DNA of 64,000 nt, from positions 496,001 through 560,000 of the forward strand of contig NZ_CP085173.1 in assembly GCF_020616555.1 (NCBI RefSeq), read 5' to 3'. Numbering within the stretch: the stretch's first letter is position 1; every line of letters begins with the position of its first letter. The stretch is from Streptomyces longhuiensis. Its GTDB lineage: Bacteria > Actinomycetota > Actinomycetes > Streptomycetales > Streptomycetaceae. Under the pieces are notes generated by a model that searched no databases, was not told the origin of the DNA, and was given only the letters and a program-made list of their open reading frames with translations. The position numbers and the translations under genes were made by a program. Below are positions 1 through 8,430 of the stretch, piece by piece.

Positions 1-2
1 TG

Positions 3-227
3 CTCGACGCCGACGAGGACGTCGTCTGGATGGAGTGGGACAGAGGGCCGTCCATCTCCATCCAACTCACCGGCGAGCGTGACTGTCCGGAGGTGATCGT
101 GGAGGACGAGTCGGGGTCCATGGTCACCGTGCGGGTGCCGCTCGTGCCGCCGGACGACTGGATCGCTGACCACCGGCAACGCCTGCACCAGGTGATGAAT
201 CACTGGGTTCCGATGCTGTCAGAGTAG
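3..227 (+). CDS. 3' end of unknown protein, entering from the left edge
   Basis: An open frame runs in from the window edge (codons LDADEDVVW before the first internal ATG at 30) and stops at TAG 225-227. About 74 residues are visible, rich in acidic and hydrophobic residues, with no family I recognise. The last three or so codons coincide with the terminal repeat of the adjacent IS5-type element (from about 222). The native C-terminus has therefore probably been cut off, and the stop codon supplied, by the insertion. The start lies outside the window. Confidence 0.5.
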   Translation, partial: LDADEDVVWMEWDRGPSISIQLTGERDCPEVIVEDESGSMVTVRVPLVPPDDWIADHRQRLHQVMNHWVPMLSE

Positions 228-1039
228 GGAGACAAGCCGCCGCCAGCAGATGAGTGCACATCCCAGGGTGAGGAAGGCTTCGTGGATGTCGTCGCGGATC
301 TCCCAACGGATCCGCAGGCGGCGGAACCAGTGCAAGTGCGCGAACGCGCGCTCGACAAACCAGCGTTGGGCACCGAGGCCGGAACCATGCTCGGTTCCGC
401 GGCGGGCGATGACCGGCTTCACGCCGAAGTCCCAGACGAGCCGGCGGTACTTGTCGTGGTCGTAACCGCGGTCCGCAAGTACGGCGTCCGGGCGGCGGCG
501 AGGTCGGCCGCGCTTGCCTCGCACGGGCGGTACTGCTTGAAGCAGTGGGATGAGCTGGGTGACATCATTGCAGTTGCCGCCGGTCAGAGTGACCGCGAGC
601 GGGATGCCGGTGGCGTCCGTGATCAGGTGATGCTTGCTGCCGTTTCTGCCCCGGTCAACAGGACTTCGTCCCGTCTTGGCGCCCCCTTTAACGCGCGGAT
701 GTGGGAGCCGTCGACTGCGGCCCAGGAGAAGTTCAGGGCGTCCGCGCCACGGAGCTTGGCGAGGAGGACCTGGTGCAGCCGGGTCCATACGCCGGCCTCG
801 GCCCACTCGGCCAAGCGCCGCCAGCAGGTCATACCCGAGCCGAAGCCGAACTCCTGCGGCAGGTGTTCCCAGGCAACCCCCGTATGCAGCACGAACAGGA
901 TGCCCTGGAACACCAGTCAGTCCGGATGGCGCTTTCGTCCCGGATGCCGCGTCCGCCGTTCCACCTTCGGCAGCAACGGCTCGATCACCGCCCACAGCGC
1001 GTCATCGACTTCCCACGGCTTCGACCGAGCCACAACCAC
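219..1039 (-). pseudogene. IS5-type DDE transposase, two frames, with a nonsense codon in the first
   Basis: The first frame probably starts at GTG 1037-1039 (or 1033) and reads MARSKPWEV then WAVIEPLLPK, the N-terminus of IS5-type transposases. It is stopped by an in-frame TGA at 917-919, where homologues normally have Arg. It resumes with VFQGILFVLHTGVAW and the first catalytic Asp in AAVDGSH. At the AAAGGGGGC slippery run near 682-692 the second frame takes over by a -1 shift: GRNGSKHHL, the second Asp in LADRGYD and the Glu in WFVERAFAHLHWFRRLRIRWE. The frameshift is normal for this group and is used to make the fused OrfAB. The nonsense codon is the inactivating lesion. All three catalytic residues are otherwise present. 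Confidence 0.75.
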
Positions 1040-1115
1040 ACCCCCGGATCATCAGTCCCGGAGCGATCCAACCACCTTGAAGATCATTTCGTTAGGGGTT
1101 CTTATCCCGCTACCC
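222..1115 (-). mobile_element. IS5-family insertion sequence, about 0.9 kb, decayed
   Basis: The element is bounded by imperfect terminal inverted repeats at 222-236 and 1101-1115: GAGTAGGGAGACAAG on one side and GGGTAGCGGGATAAG on the other, 11 of 15 matching. It carries one two-frame transposase reading on the minus strand. A target-site duplication is not obvious. Size, end sequence and the split transposase fit the IS5 family (IS427-like group). Confidence 0.65.
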
Positions 1116-1310
1116 GGGACTACAGCGTCCTGTGAGTCGTAATCCCGACCAACTCACAAGGGAAAAGAGGCACTTACCGTATCCTGCACGTCATCCAGGC
1201 CAGACTCTGCCGCGACATGTTCGCCCCATCCGACCCCTCCGAGGGCCAGGGCTGGAGACGCGGTGCGGAGCCTCGATCCACAGCCTCGCACCGCGTTCTG
1301 CACGCCTCGG

Positions 1311-1733
1311 TCACACGCTGAGACGGCCAACTTCTTGTGGGTCCAAACCGGTCAGCTGAGCGATACGCGACGCGGGAATGCCGGCAGTCAAGGCCCGGTG
1401 GACCAGAGCCTGCCAGTCCTGCGTGACATCCCGGAACTCCAGCAGCTCCGCCTCCACGTCCGTGATGGACTGGGGCGCACACTCCTGTTGGACCCTCAGC
1501 GTCTCTTCCTCGCTCAACGGAACCGGCAAGCGCTCTACGTCCGGAGGGATCAGGGTTTGCGCCTCGGAGGGAAGAACCCGAACCTGCTCGGAGGTCGCTG
1601 ATACGTCGTGGGCCTGCAACCAGCCGTGCACGGCCGGCGTCTCCGCACATTCCAGAAGGCCCACGGCAGCAAGAGCAGCCCCCAACCGCGGATGCCGGTC
1701 GGAGAGCAAGAACAAGTACGCGTCATCGGCCAT
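1311..1733 (-). CDS. Unknown 140-aa protein with C-terminal HTH-like segment
   Basis: The gene encodes 140 residues starting MADDAYLFLLSD. The N-terminal half is leucine/alanine-rich (GAALAAVGLLE) and contains a WLQAH segment. The last 25 residues (GIPASRIAQLTGLDPQEVGRL) have the spacing of a helix-turn-helix of the type that recognises DNA or caps small regulators. There is no signal peptide or membrane segment, so a cytoplasmic location is expected. Codon bias is Streptomyces-like throughout, which favours a real gene. Neighbours are an IS5 remnant downstream and a DUF2267 gene on the opposite strand upstream. Function unknown. Confidence 0.55.
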   Translation of the reverse strand: MADDAYLFLLSDRHPRLGAALAAVGLLECAETPAVHGWLQAHDVSATSEQVRVLPSEAQTLIPPDVERLPVPLSEEETLRVQQECAPQSITDVEAELLEFRDVTQDWQALVHRALTAGIPASRIAQLTGLDPQEVGRLSV

Positions 1734-2150
1734 TTCGGCATCGCTTTCGATCGGTCATCAGCGGTGCCCTGATGCTAGCGCTCCTGAGCAGCCACGAGCC
1801 CCCGGCTGCTACGGGAATGCATAGAGCAGTCCGACTCGCACTCACGGCTAAAAAGACGCAAAGGGCCTAGTCGAGTTCGACCTGCGCGCTGCGCACATTG
1901 GCGGACTCGGCGAAGGCCTTCCGGAGCATACAGCCGATGCGAACAGCGCTTTGGATAGAGAGCGGGCAATTTCCGGCGCAGCATCGGCAATGTGGCGGGC
2001 CGGGATTGAGGTAAGCCTGGGGCCATATGGACTACACCGAACGGGGAAGGGAGATTGCGAGACCAGACGCCGGGTATTGGGATGATCACCCTGCGTGGCG
2101 CACCAGTCCGGGAGTTCACGCAGTGGAAGGACTTGAGAGAAGGAGCGGTT
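1734..2150. other. Intergenic, no complete gene
   Basis: I see no gene here beyond a short minus-strand tail (about 1868-1931, ending SAQVELD then TAG) that could be the decayed C-terminus of a lost gene. The right part carries the SigB-like promoter annotated separately. Confidence 0.4.
2053..2077 (+). promoter_or_regulatory. SigB-like promoter of the DUF2267 gene
   Basis: GATT at 2053-2056, a 15-nt spacer, then GGGTAT at 2072-2077. This fits the actinobacterial SigB-type consensus GNNT-N14-16-GGGTAY and lies 74 bp before the DUF2267 start codon. It was found by eye, and the motif is short enough to occur by chance. Confidence 0.4.
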
Positions 2151-2543
2151 ATGGACGCGACGGTTGAATTGCTGCTTGAGCAGGTCCAGGACCGCGGCGG
2201 TTACACAGCACGGCAGCAGGCGGCCGGCATGGTCCACAGCGTGCTCGAGGTGCTCGGCGCACATCTGGTGGGCGATGACCGTACAGACCTGGCCCGGCTC
2301 CTGCCCCTGTCGTGCAGCCCGCTGCTCATCGACGTCGTACCTGCCAGCGAACCTCTCACGCCGTCGGGATTCGTCGAAGCGGTCGCCGCACGCGACGACC
2401 TCGAGGTGGCGCAAGCGCGCCGCGCCGTCACTGCAGTGCTGACCACCGTCGCGGATGTGGCCGACGACGCACTACTGCGCCGTATCCTCATCCAGCTCCC
2501 GCCGGGACACGCAGGCCTGTTCGGCCGCACGGACCCGGTCTGA
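2151..2543 (+). CDS. DUF2267 family protein
   Basis: The gene encodes 130 residues. The start ATG 2151 follows AAGGAG at about 2140-2145. The N-terminal part (LLEQVQDRGGYTARQQAAGMV then VLEVLGAHLVGDD) is the typical opening of DUF2267 proteins, and the C-terminal half (DDLEVAQARRAVTAVLTTV, ILIQLPPGHAGLF) completes the all-helical repeat. The final LP.GHAGLF.R signature is well conserved in the family. These small cytoplasmic proteins often sit in stress-inducible regulons, but their biochemical role is unknown. The SigB-like promoter upstream and the stress-signalling genes elsewhere in the window agree with that. It is monocistronic as far as can be seen. Confidence 0.85.
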   Translation: MDATVELLLEQVQDRGGYTARQQAAGMVHSVLEVLGAHLVGDDRTDLARLLPLSCSPLLIDVVPASEPLTPSGFVEAVAARDDLEVAQARRAVTAVLTTVADVADDALLRRILIQLPPGHAGLFGRTDPV

Positions 2544-3740
2544 AGCACCGACGGCGCCACACACGTCCGCGCCGAGCACGCAGGGGTTCCCGCAGGCAGA
2601 CCTGATCCGGATTGGGAGCCTTCCATCGCACGGACTGTTCTGCGTACTGAGGTTGAACTCGGGATGTCGTCCTGCTGACCAGGCGGGTTGGACGGTCAGG
2701 CCGGTCTGGGTGAGGCAGCCGTCTCTGAGGGGACTGTGGTACTGGATGTGCCGTAGGCCATGTCGGAAGCGTCGGACAAGGTGCTGGAGGCCACGTTGGA
2801 GAGCCAGCCGCGCCGCAGGAGGGATGGAAGCGGAAGCCCGGCAGGTGTACAGGATCGTCTTCGAATTCGTCAGCGGAGCGGTGGGCACGTAGGACGACAA
2901 GTGCCAGTACGGCCTCCCCCGTTGCACGCCTCAACACTAGGACCCGGGCGACCTGGTCGCGGCCCTCGCCAAGAGGTACATGAGGAGAGCCAACTCTCGT
3001 CCTCGCCGACCGGGCCCGTTGGCTACCACTGGTGCGCGGAGGCGGACGCCACCACATGTACAGGTCCGCTACGCGACACGGTTGGAGACGGCGGCCCGAT
3101 CGCACCGGTCACTGCCCAGGCCGCGCTACGGGCACGTCATGGTGTCACCGATAGACGGGGCTGACCTGTTGGGCGAGCGCGGCGCGACCCAGCTTGCGGC
3201 TGCTGGCTGGCACACCGCGGACGCAGAAGGGCACGCGTTGCCGAGCACCCGCACCACCGGGATACGCGCCTGCGACATCCGCCTATATCAACTGTGCATG
3301 GAATTGACAGGCCTACGGCATGCCAAACCCTTGCCATGACCGGCCGCCGCATTCCATCCGTCAAACCGGGCGACGCGGCGAGTGGTCAGCCGTCACCCGA
3401 AAGTGAGTGACAGGGCCGCCGCCCAATCTCCGCGCAGCTGGACCGGTCCTCTGTAGACCACGGCGGGCAGCAGGCGTGAAAAGACCCCGCGCCGCAGATC
3501 TCGGTACGGGGTCTTCACAGAGCGCTGGACAGGCCTTGCACCTGCATCTCCCCGCAGGAAGCGGGGCGTCTTTCCTTGGACTACCAACGCACGACGTTTC
3601 AGCATGAATTCGGCTGGACAGCTCAGATCAATAGTACCAGGCACGGCACGCCGAGCCCGTGGGTCGAGGATCTCCCCGCATCGGCTCGAGGCGATATTTC
3701 AGCCTCAGGGAGACATAAGCGCCCATCGGGTCGACACTTC
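2544..3740. other. 1.2-kb stretch without a convincing gene
   Basis: Several open frames exist on both strands, but none has a recognisable family, good start context and consistent codon bias at once. Short pieces with protein-like composition, such as QVYRIVFEFVSGAVGT near 2845-2890 and a stretch around 3140-3330, may be relics of decayed genes. A GC-rich hairpin at 3550-3566 is annotated separately. Confidence 0.4.
3550..3566 (+). terminator. GC-rich hairpin, terminator-like
   Basis: CCCCGC-AGGAA-GCGGGG forms a perfect 6-bp stem with a 5-nt loop, followed on the plus strand by CGTCTTTCCTT. It resembles an intrinsic terminator, but no intact plus-strand gene ends just before it. Confidence 0.4.
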
Positions 3741-4124
3741 TCAGCGGCCACCGTTCGGTGGGTCGGGGCAGGTCCCGCGCCGGCGCTCCGCGAGCGCCCG
3801 TTCGAGCTGCTCCTGTGCTCGGCGTTCGATGCCCTCGCTGTCGTGCAGCAGCTCGTCCATCTCCGCCGCTGTGGGCCGCGAGGGGGCCGGGCTCTCGTCG
3901 GTAAGGCGTTCGTAGAGCCACGTGCAGGCCTGGCCTTCGCCGGCGAAGGTCTTCAGCACCTCGCGCCTGCCGCGCTCGTGGACTCCCACGATCCACTCGC
4001 CCTGACGCTGGGCCAAGTAGTAGCCCTCGTGCGGAGGGGGGCCGCCCGGGCAGTCGGGAATCTCGTAGTGGGCATCGGGAACCCCGGCTGCCCGCAGCGC
4101 CTCGCACAGCTGGTGACGGTCCAC
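3741..4124 (-). CDS. Probable immunity protein for the TNT-type toxin
   Basis: The gene encodes 127 residues with no signal peptide, so the protein stays in the cytoplasm. It follows the toxin gene on the same strand with a 61-bp gap, the usual place for the cognate immunity gene of a polymorphic toxin. The N-terminal two thirds look like a compact alpha/beta fold (EALRAAGVPDAHYEI, EGYYLAQRQGEWIVGVHERG, ACTWLYERL). The C-terminal third (EMDELLHDSEGIERRAQEQLERALAERR) is a charged helix. I cannot assign it to a named immunity family. The role is inferred from position, size and location in contrast to the exported partner. Confidence 0.55.
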   Translation of the reverse strand: MDRHQLCEALRAAGVPDAHYEIPDCPGGPPPHEGYYLAQRQGEWIVGVHERGRREVLKTFAGEGQACTWLYERLTDESPAPSRPTAAEMDELLHDSEGIERRAQEQLERALAERRRGTCPDPPNGGR

Positions 4125-4185
4125 GGAACCAGTCTCCTATCCGGCGATCTGTACGAGGCGTGCGGCGGTCGTCGCAGCCGGAAAG

Positions 4186-4956
4186 CTACGAGGTCGCGCG
4201 TCGCACCAGGGTGCCGTTGCGCACCAGGTCCAGCACGGAGGTGCGCGGAATGTCCGGGCAGTACGAACTGGACGTCACGTACTGGACGCCCAGGCCGGGC
4301 TGCTCGAACGCCGGGGCGATCGGCCCCGCGCACACGTCGACATCCTTGGTCACCTTGTACAGGTAGTAGTTGTACGGGTGGCGCGGATCGGCGGTGTTGA
4401 GGCTGGACGGCGGAATGCTCCGCTTCCCGTACTTGGTGCCGGCGGGTGCGAGGTAGCGTCCAGCCTCATTACCGAAGCGGTCGACGTACTCATCCTTGTG
4501 GAGAGTGAGTACGGCGGCGATCGGATGTCCCTGGGGGTCCTTTGCGTACCCGTCGGCGTCCGGGTAGCGCCAGTCGCCCTGGCCGGTGTCGGCGGTCGGG
4601 TCCCACCACCGGTTCAGGAACTGGGTCGCAGTGAGGTGGCCGAGGCGCTGGTAGCGGTGGAGGGTCTTCGCTACCAGGCCGCGGGTCGGCAGCTTCTGCG
4701 GGCCGAGCCGCCAGTCGTTGCAGAAGTAGTCCGAGCGCAGGGGGTACGGAATGGGATCCGGTACCAGGCCTCGGCATACGTGTGGCCGGATCGAGTCATC
4801 GGCGAGTGTAGTTGCCGGTGCCGCAAGGTGTGGCCGGTGCGCGTCATCGGCGAGCGTTGCGGCCGGTGCGGCCTGGGCGGCCGGAGCTCCGAGGAACAGC
4901 GAGCCCAGCAGGGCAGCCGCGGCAGCAAGCCCAGCACCCCGTCGTGGTGATGTCAC
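4186..4956 (-). CDS. Secreted TNT-domain toxin, predicted NAD(P)+ glycohydrolase
   Basis: The gene encodes 256 residues. Residues 1-29 form a Sec signal peptide (RR, then an Ala/Leu core, cleavage after AAQA). Residues 30-60 hold a direct repeat, ATLADDAHRPHL / TTLADDSIRPHV. The C-terminal half matches the tuberculosis necrotizing toxin (TNT) fold: YVDRFGNEAGRYLAPAGT (157-174), RSIPPSSLN (179-187), YNYYLYKV, and GLGVQY with Gln at about 225, corresponding to the Gln needed for activity in the mycobacterial enzyme. TNT enzymes hydrolyse NAD+ and kill target cells. Four Cys residues could form disulphides after export. Unlike the mycobacterial CpnT there is no channel domain, so delivery must differ. 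The next gene is a likely immunity protein. Confidence 0.8.
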   Translation of the reverse strand: MTSPRRGAGLAAAAALLGSLFLGAPAAQAAPAATLADDAHRPHLAAPATTLADDSIRPHVCRGLVPDPIPYPLRSDYFCNDWRLGPQKLPTRGLVAKTLHRYQRLGHLTATQFLNRWWDPTADTGQGDWRYPDADGYAKDPQGHPIAAVLTLHKDEYVDRFGNEAGRYLAPAGTKYGKRSIPPSSLNTADPRHPYNYYLYKVTKDVDVCAGPIAPAFEQPGLGVQYVTSSSYCPDIPRTSVLDLVRNGTLVRRATS

Positions 4957-5379
4957 TACAACTCCTGTTGATCGTGTCTGGCGACGTCGTCACCGTGCGG
5001 GGTAGCACAAGCCCCGACGGGAAGAATGACGACGTACGAAAGATCACTCAAACCACAGGGGTGAGCGAGAGGGAGTGACGGCGCGGGTGATGCACCCGAA
5101 TGAGTGCGCGTCGCCTCCCAATGGGCCATGACCGCCGCACGTGCGGGGCCGCACCTGCCGGTGTACCGGTGCCAGCCAGGTTGCCGGCGCCGATGCGCGC
5201 CTAGGGTGGAGAGGTAACTCGCCGGGACCCGTCCGAGCGACACCGCCCGCGGCCGCCGAGTGATTCTCAAGAATGACCATGTGTGACTGTTCCACGGAAG
5301 GCCCGGGAGCCGATGTCTGGCGCGCATTGAAGGCTCGCGTTCAGTCATGCAGATCTCCTAGGTGCGACCCACCTGTCGA
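4957..5379. other. Intergenic upstream of the toxin gene
   Basis: I see no gene here. This stretch must contain the minus-strand promoter of the toxin-immunity pair, but no clear -35/-10 pair stands out. Confidence 0.4.
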
Positions 5380-6070
5380 TAGCGGCCGTCCGTTTTAGAC
5401 GAGAGCCTGCCTCTGAAGGACCGGGCGCTGCTGGTTGCGGTGTACCGGCGCTCGAACTTGACGCTGCGCCAGCTGGCTCGGCTGTTTGAATATCCAAGTC
5501 CGTGGCCGACCGCGTCATCGACCAGATCGGCCCGCCGCTCGCGATCCAGCCCCGCCGTCGGTTCGCGAAGGACACCCCGCTCATCGTGAACCGCACCATG
5601 GTGCCAGCCCGCGACCCCACGATTACCGAACAGTCCAACAGCTACCGGTACTCGACGAACCATCGGTCGTCATCAATGCCGACACCCGTCTGGTCGTTGT
5701 GGTCGGCCGACGCTTGCCGGGCAATCGCAACGACGGTACGGCGTGGGCGAAATCCGGCGCGAAGGCCGCTGTCGGCAAAACGATGTCCATCGTGGACGGT
5801 GGCTGTCCGGGCATGGGAATCGTGATGCTGCATCGACGGTGGAAGGGCGAGGAACTGTGCGGCTGGAAGCACGAACACAACAAGTCCCACAAGCGAGTTC
5901 GCGCCCGCGTCGAGCATGCCGTCGCCTGGACGAAAACCTGGAAGATCCTCTGCGACTGCCACCTCAAGGGCGAGGGCGTCCACCACACCATGCTCGGATG
6001 CGTCCCGGGGGCTGCTTGCGAAAAGGCCTGCCGCAGCCTAAGGCCTGTCCCGCAATGTTGGTCGACGCCC
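5380..6070 (+). pseudogene. DDE (HARBI1/IS5-like) transposase remnant, frameshifted
   Basis: Pieces of one transposase occur in successive frames: PLKDRALLVAVYRRSNLTLR near 5395-5470, then VIDQIGPPLAIQPRRRFAKDT near 5510-5580, then NADTRLVVVVGRRLPGNRND, GAKAAVGKTMSIVDGG, HEHNKSHKRVRARVEHA and MKTWKIL-like KTWKILCDCHLKG up to about 6030. The pieces are homologous to those of the remnant at 13.0-13.6 kb. At least two frameshifts and a disrupted C-terminus make it inactive. The flanking inverted repeats were not found. Confidence 0.7.
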
Positions 6071-6250
6071 GGGTAGGGGCGGAACGTAGTCATCGTGTGG
6101 AGAACCGGTGGCGCGGAGCAGGTTGGTGGCGCGGGCGGGGCTCGTGCGGCCCACGGCCAGCACGAGCACCCACGAACCCCGCCACACCAGCAGCCGCACC
6201 AGCGAGAACCAAGGTGGTGGATCTTCAGTGAAGATCCGACTGGACCTCGG

Positions 6251-6544
6251 TCAGTCGATGCCTTCGACGATGCGGAAGTCGCGCTCGACGCCGTCTGAGA
6301 GGGCGACCAGCGCCTCCTGGTAGGCCGCACTCTCGTGCGCCGCGACGGCCTGCTCGAAGCTGTCGAACTCGATCAGGACGGTGCGCTCGGCGATTCCGGC
6401 ATCATGCGCCACGACCCGACCGCCACGGACGAGGACCCGGCCGCCCCCGGCCTTGACGGCCGGACCGGCCAGCTTGTTGTAAGCAGCCAGCTTCTCAGGG
6501 TCTGAAATGGTGCGGTAGACGCTGACCCAGTAGCCCTTGGGCAT
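6251..6544 (-). CDS. DUF1330 family protein
   Basis: The gene encodes 97 residues. The protein begins MPKGYWVSVYRTISDPEKLAAY and continues with VLVRGGRVVAHD, RTVLIEFDSFEQAVAAHES and AYQEALVAL. These are the hallmarks of the ferredoxin-like DUF1330 fold, which resembles dimeric alpha-beta barrel monooxygenases. Full length for the family. The start is preceded by GGAGG on the minus strand (6547-6551 on the plus). The enzyme role is unknown. It is monocistronic, between a transposase relic and the phzF-like gene, with a gap of about 115 bp to the latter. Confidence 0.8.
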   Translation of the reverse strand: MPKGYWVSVYRTISDPEKLAAYNKLAGPAVKAGGGRVLVRGGRVVAHDAGIAERTVLIEFDSFEQAVAAHESAAYQEALVALSDGVERDFRIVEGID

Positions 6545-6659
6545 GGAACCTCCAGTGTGGGGATGAGTGCATCCGACTTACGGGACTTACGAGTTGGTCT
6601 CGGACGAGCGTCGGCGGCCGTCCTTGTCGGTCTGCTGACCACCGCGAGTCGCCTTCGTG

Positions 6660-7532
6660 TCAGCCGAGCCGGGGAAGGCGGACGGCGCCCGCGATTCCTG
6701 CGGCGCCGCCCAGGCGGATCAGGGTGCCGGACGCGCTGCGTTGTGCGTTGGCGATGATCGTGGACGGATGGCCGAGGTGATCGCCCATGTCGACCGCGAT
6801 GCCGGTGACGCCCTGATCCGCGAGATACGCGGCCAGACATGCGGTGCTGTTGGCGTTGGCGACATCCTCGGGGACGCCGATCGACGGGGCGAACATCCGG
6901 GCCGCCGCCCGACCGTCCGCATCGGGGATCGAGTAGGCGTAGCAGCCCAGCAGTCCGTAGCGGTCACAGGCATGGCGCAACGCCGGAAAGTCCGGACGGA
7001 GTTCGGCCAGCACAGTGCGCGATCGCACGGGTAACAGGAGCCGTGGCCGGCCGGGTGAGGCCACGCAGGCGCCGTCGGGAAGGGCTTCGCCCATCAGGCC
7101 GAGGGCGGTCGCGATCGCCCGGAGTTCGGGTTCCCCGGCGTCCCGCGGGCTGATCGGGCCCGGGTCGAAAGTGGCCGTCAGGTCGTCGTGTTCTCGCTTC
7201 GCCCAGCCTTCGAATACGCGACTTGTGGTGTGCAGCGCGGCCCGGTAATCGGCGTCGCCGCTGTAGCGCAGAGCGAGCAGCGCCAGTGCGGCGACTGTGC
7301 CGTGACCACAGGCGGGCAACTCGCCTTCGCCGGTGAAGAACCGGAGCCGATACGACGGTCGAGCCTGATCCTCGCCGTCCACCGCAGCGATGAAGACCGC
7401 GTGCGAGGTGCCTGTCGCAGCAGGGATGCGCCGTCGCTCGGCATCGGTGAAGGGTGCGTCGTCGAGAACGGCGGTCGGACTGCCGCCCTGGCCCTGCCGC
7501 CGGCACGCGTCGACGATCGTCACCTCGGGCAT
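6660..7532 (-). CDS. PhzF-family isomerase-like protein
   Basis: The gene encodes 290 residues from ATG 7530-7532. The start overlaps the end of nadC by 13 bp, so the two are probably translationally coupled. PhzF features are a two-lobed alpha/beta fold with RLRFFTGEGELPACGHGTVAA (the CGH-T motif of the family), PDADGRAAARMFAPSIGVPEDVANANSTACLAAYL and a final GHPSTIIA segment. The catalytic Glu found in PhzF within SETAF is replaced by TSHAVF. The reaction may therefore differ from the phenazine isomerase, and no phenazine genes lie nearby. The substrate is unknown. The pairing with nadC may reflect cofactor or quinolinate/nicotinate metabolism, but that is inference. Confidence 0.75.
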   Translation of the reverse strand: MPEVTIVDACRRQGQGGSPTAVLDDAPFTDAERRRIPAATGTSHAVFIAAVDGEDQARPSYRLRFFTGEGELPACGHGTVAALALLALRYSGDADYRAALHTTSRVFEGWAKREHDDLTATFDPGPISPRDAGEPELRAIATALGLMGEALPDGACVASPGRPRLLLPVRSRTVLAELRPDFPALRHACDRYGLLGCYAYSIPDADGRAAARMFAPSIGVPEDVANANSTACLAAYLADQGVTGIAVDMGDHLGHPSTIIANAQRSASGTLIRLGGAAGIAGAVRLPRLG

Positions 7533-8413
7533 GGCGCCGCGTCCATCGTGATCAGCATCGTCAGGTCGAGCGCGGGCGTGCTGTGCGTCAGGGCGCCGAT
7601 CGAGATGAGGTCGACGCCGGCATCGGCGATGGCGCGAACCCGGTCCAGGGTGACGTTGCCGGAGGCCTCCAGGAGGATCTCCGAACCGCCGGACCGGCCG
7701 GCCCTCATGCGCATCACTTCTTCGATGGCGCCCACCTCCATGTTGTCGAGCATGAGCCAGCCGGCTCCCGCTTCCATGGCTTCGCGGGCCTGCGCGACGG
7801 TCTGCACTTCGACGTCGATCGGCACGCTCGTCCCGGAATCGGCCATTCCCTTCCAGACCGCATTGATCGCCGCGGTCACCCCGCCCGCCGCGGTGATGTG
7901 GTTCTCCTTCAGCAGGACCGTCGCCGCCAGGGTGAGCCGGTGGTTGCTGCCGCCGCCCGCGGTGACGGCGTACTTGTCCAGCGCCCGCAGCCCCGGGGCG
8001 GTCTTGCGGGTGTCCAGGATCCGCGCCGGGGTTCCGTCCACGGCTTGGACGAAGCCGTCGGTGACAGTGGCGATGCCGCACAGGCGCTGCAGGAAGTTCA
8101 GCACCGTGCGCTCGGCGGTGATCGGGCTGCGAGCCGATCCGGTCAGCCGCACCAGGACGTCCCCGGCCCGCAGCCGCACGCCGTCCGCGACCAGAGTCTC
8201 GACCTCGACCTCGGCGTCGGTCTGGGCGAAGACCTCGGGGACCACGGGCAGTCCGGCGGCGACACCGGGCTGGCGGGTACTGATCTCGGCGGTGGCGATC
8301 AGGCCGGCCGGGACGCTCCACAAGGTGGTGATGTCGTCGGCGGCCCTGTCCTCCGCCAGGGCCGCGGCCACGCTGGCCCGCGCCGCCGACGCGGGGAAAT
8401 CGGCGATCTTCAT
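7520..8413 (-). CDS. nadC: Nicotinate-nucleotide pyrophosphorylase (quinolinate phosphoribosyltransferase)
   Basis: The gene encodes 297 residues. NadC converts quinolinate and PRPP to nicotinate mononucleotide, CO2 and pyrophosphate in de novo NAD synthesis. Visible signatures are EDRAADDITTLW near the N-terminus, RTVLNFLQRLCGIAT, ILDTRKTAPGLRALDKYAV (the phosphoribosyl/quinolinate-binding segment), GGGSNHRL, LLKENHI and, in the barrel's second half, EVEVQTVAQ-like VEVQTVAQAREAMEAGAGWLMLDNM and ISIGALTHSTPALDLTM. The length is normal. The start ATG 8411-8413 is 17 bp after the stop of a dihydrolipoamide dehydrogenase fragment. nadA and nadB are not beside it, so this may be a secondary copy. 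Confidence 0.9.
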   Translation of the reverse strand: MKIADFPASAARASVAAALAEDRAADDITTLWSVPAGLIATAEISTRQPGVAAGLPVVPEVFAQTDAEVEVETLVADGVRLRAGDVLVRLTGSARSPITAERTVLNFLQRLCGIATVTDGFVQAVDGTPARILDTRKTAPGLRALDKYAVTAGGGSNHRLTLAATVLLKENHITAAGGVTAAINAVWKGMADSGTSVPIDVEVQTVAQAREAMEAGAGWLMLDNMEVGAIEEVMRMRAGRSGGSEILLEASGNVTLDRVRAIADAGVDLISIGALTHSTPALDLTMLITMDAAPCPR

Positions 8414-8430
8414 AGGTGGTTCCTCAGCTC

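Noticed and set aside
2980..3339. 119-codon plus-strand frame with a plausible C-terminal half
   Set aside because: The N-terminal half is Arg/Pro-rich noise, there is no Shine-Dalgarno before any internal start, and no family is recognisable.
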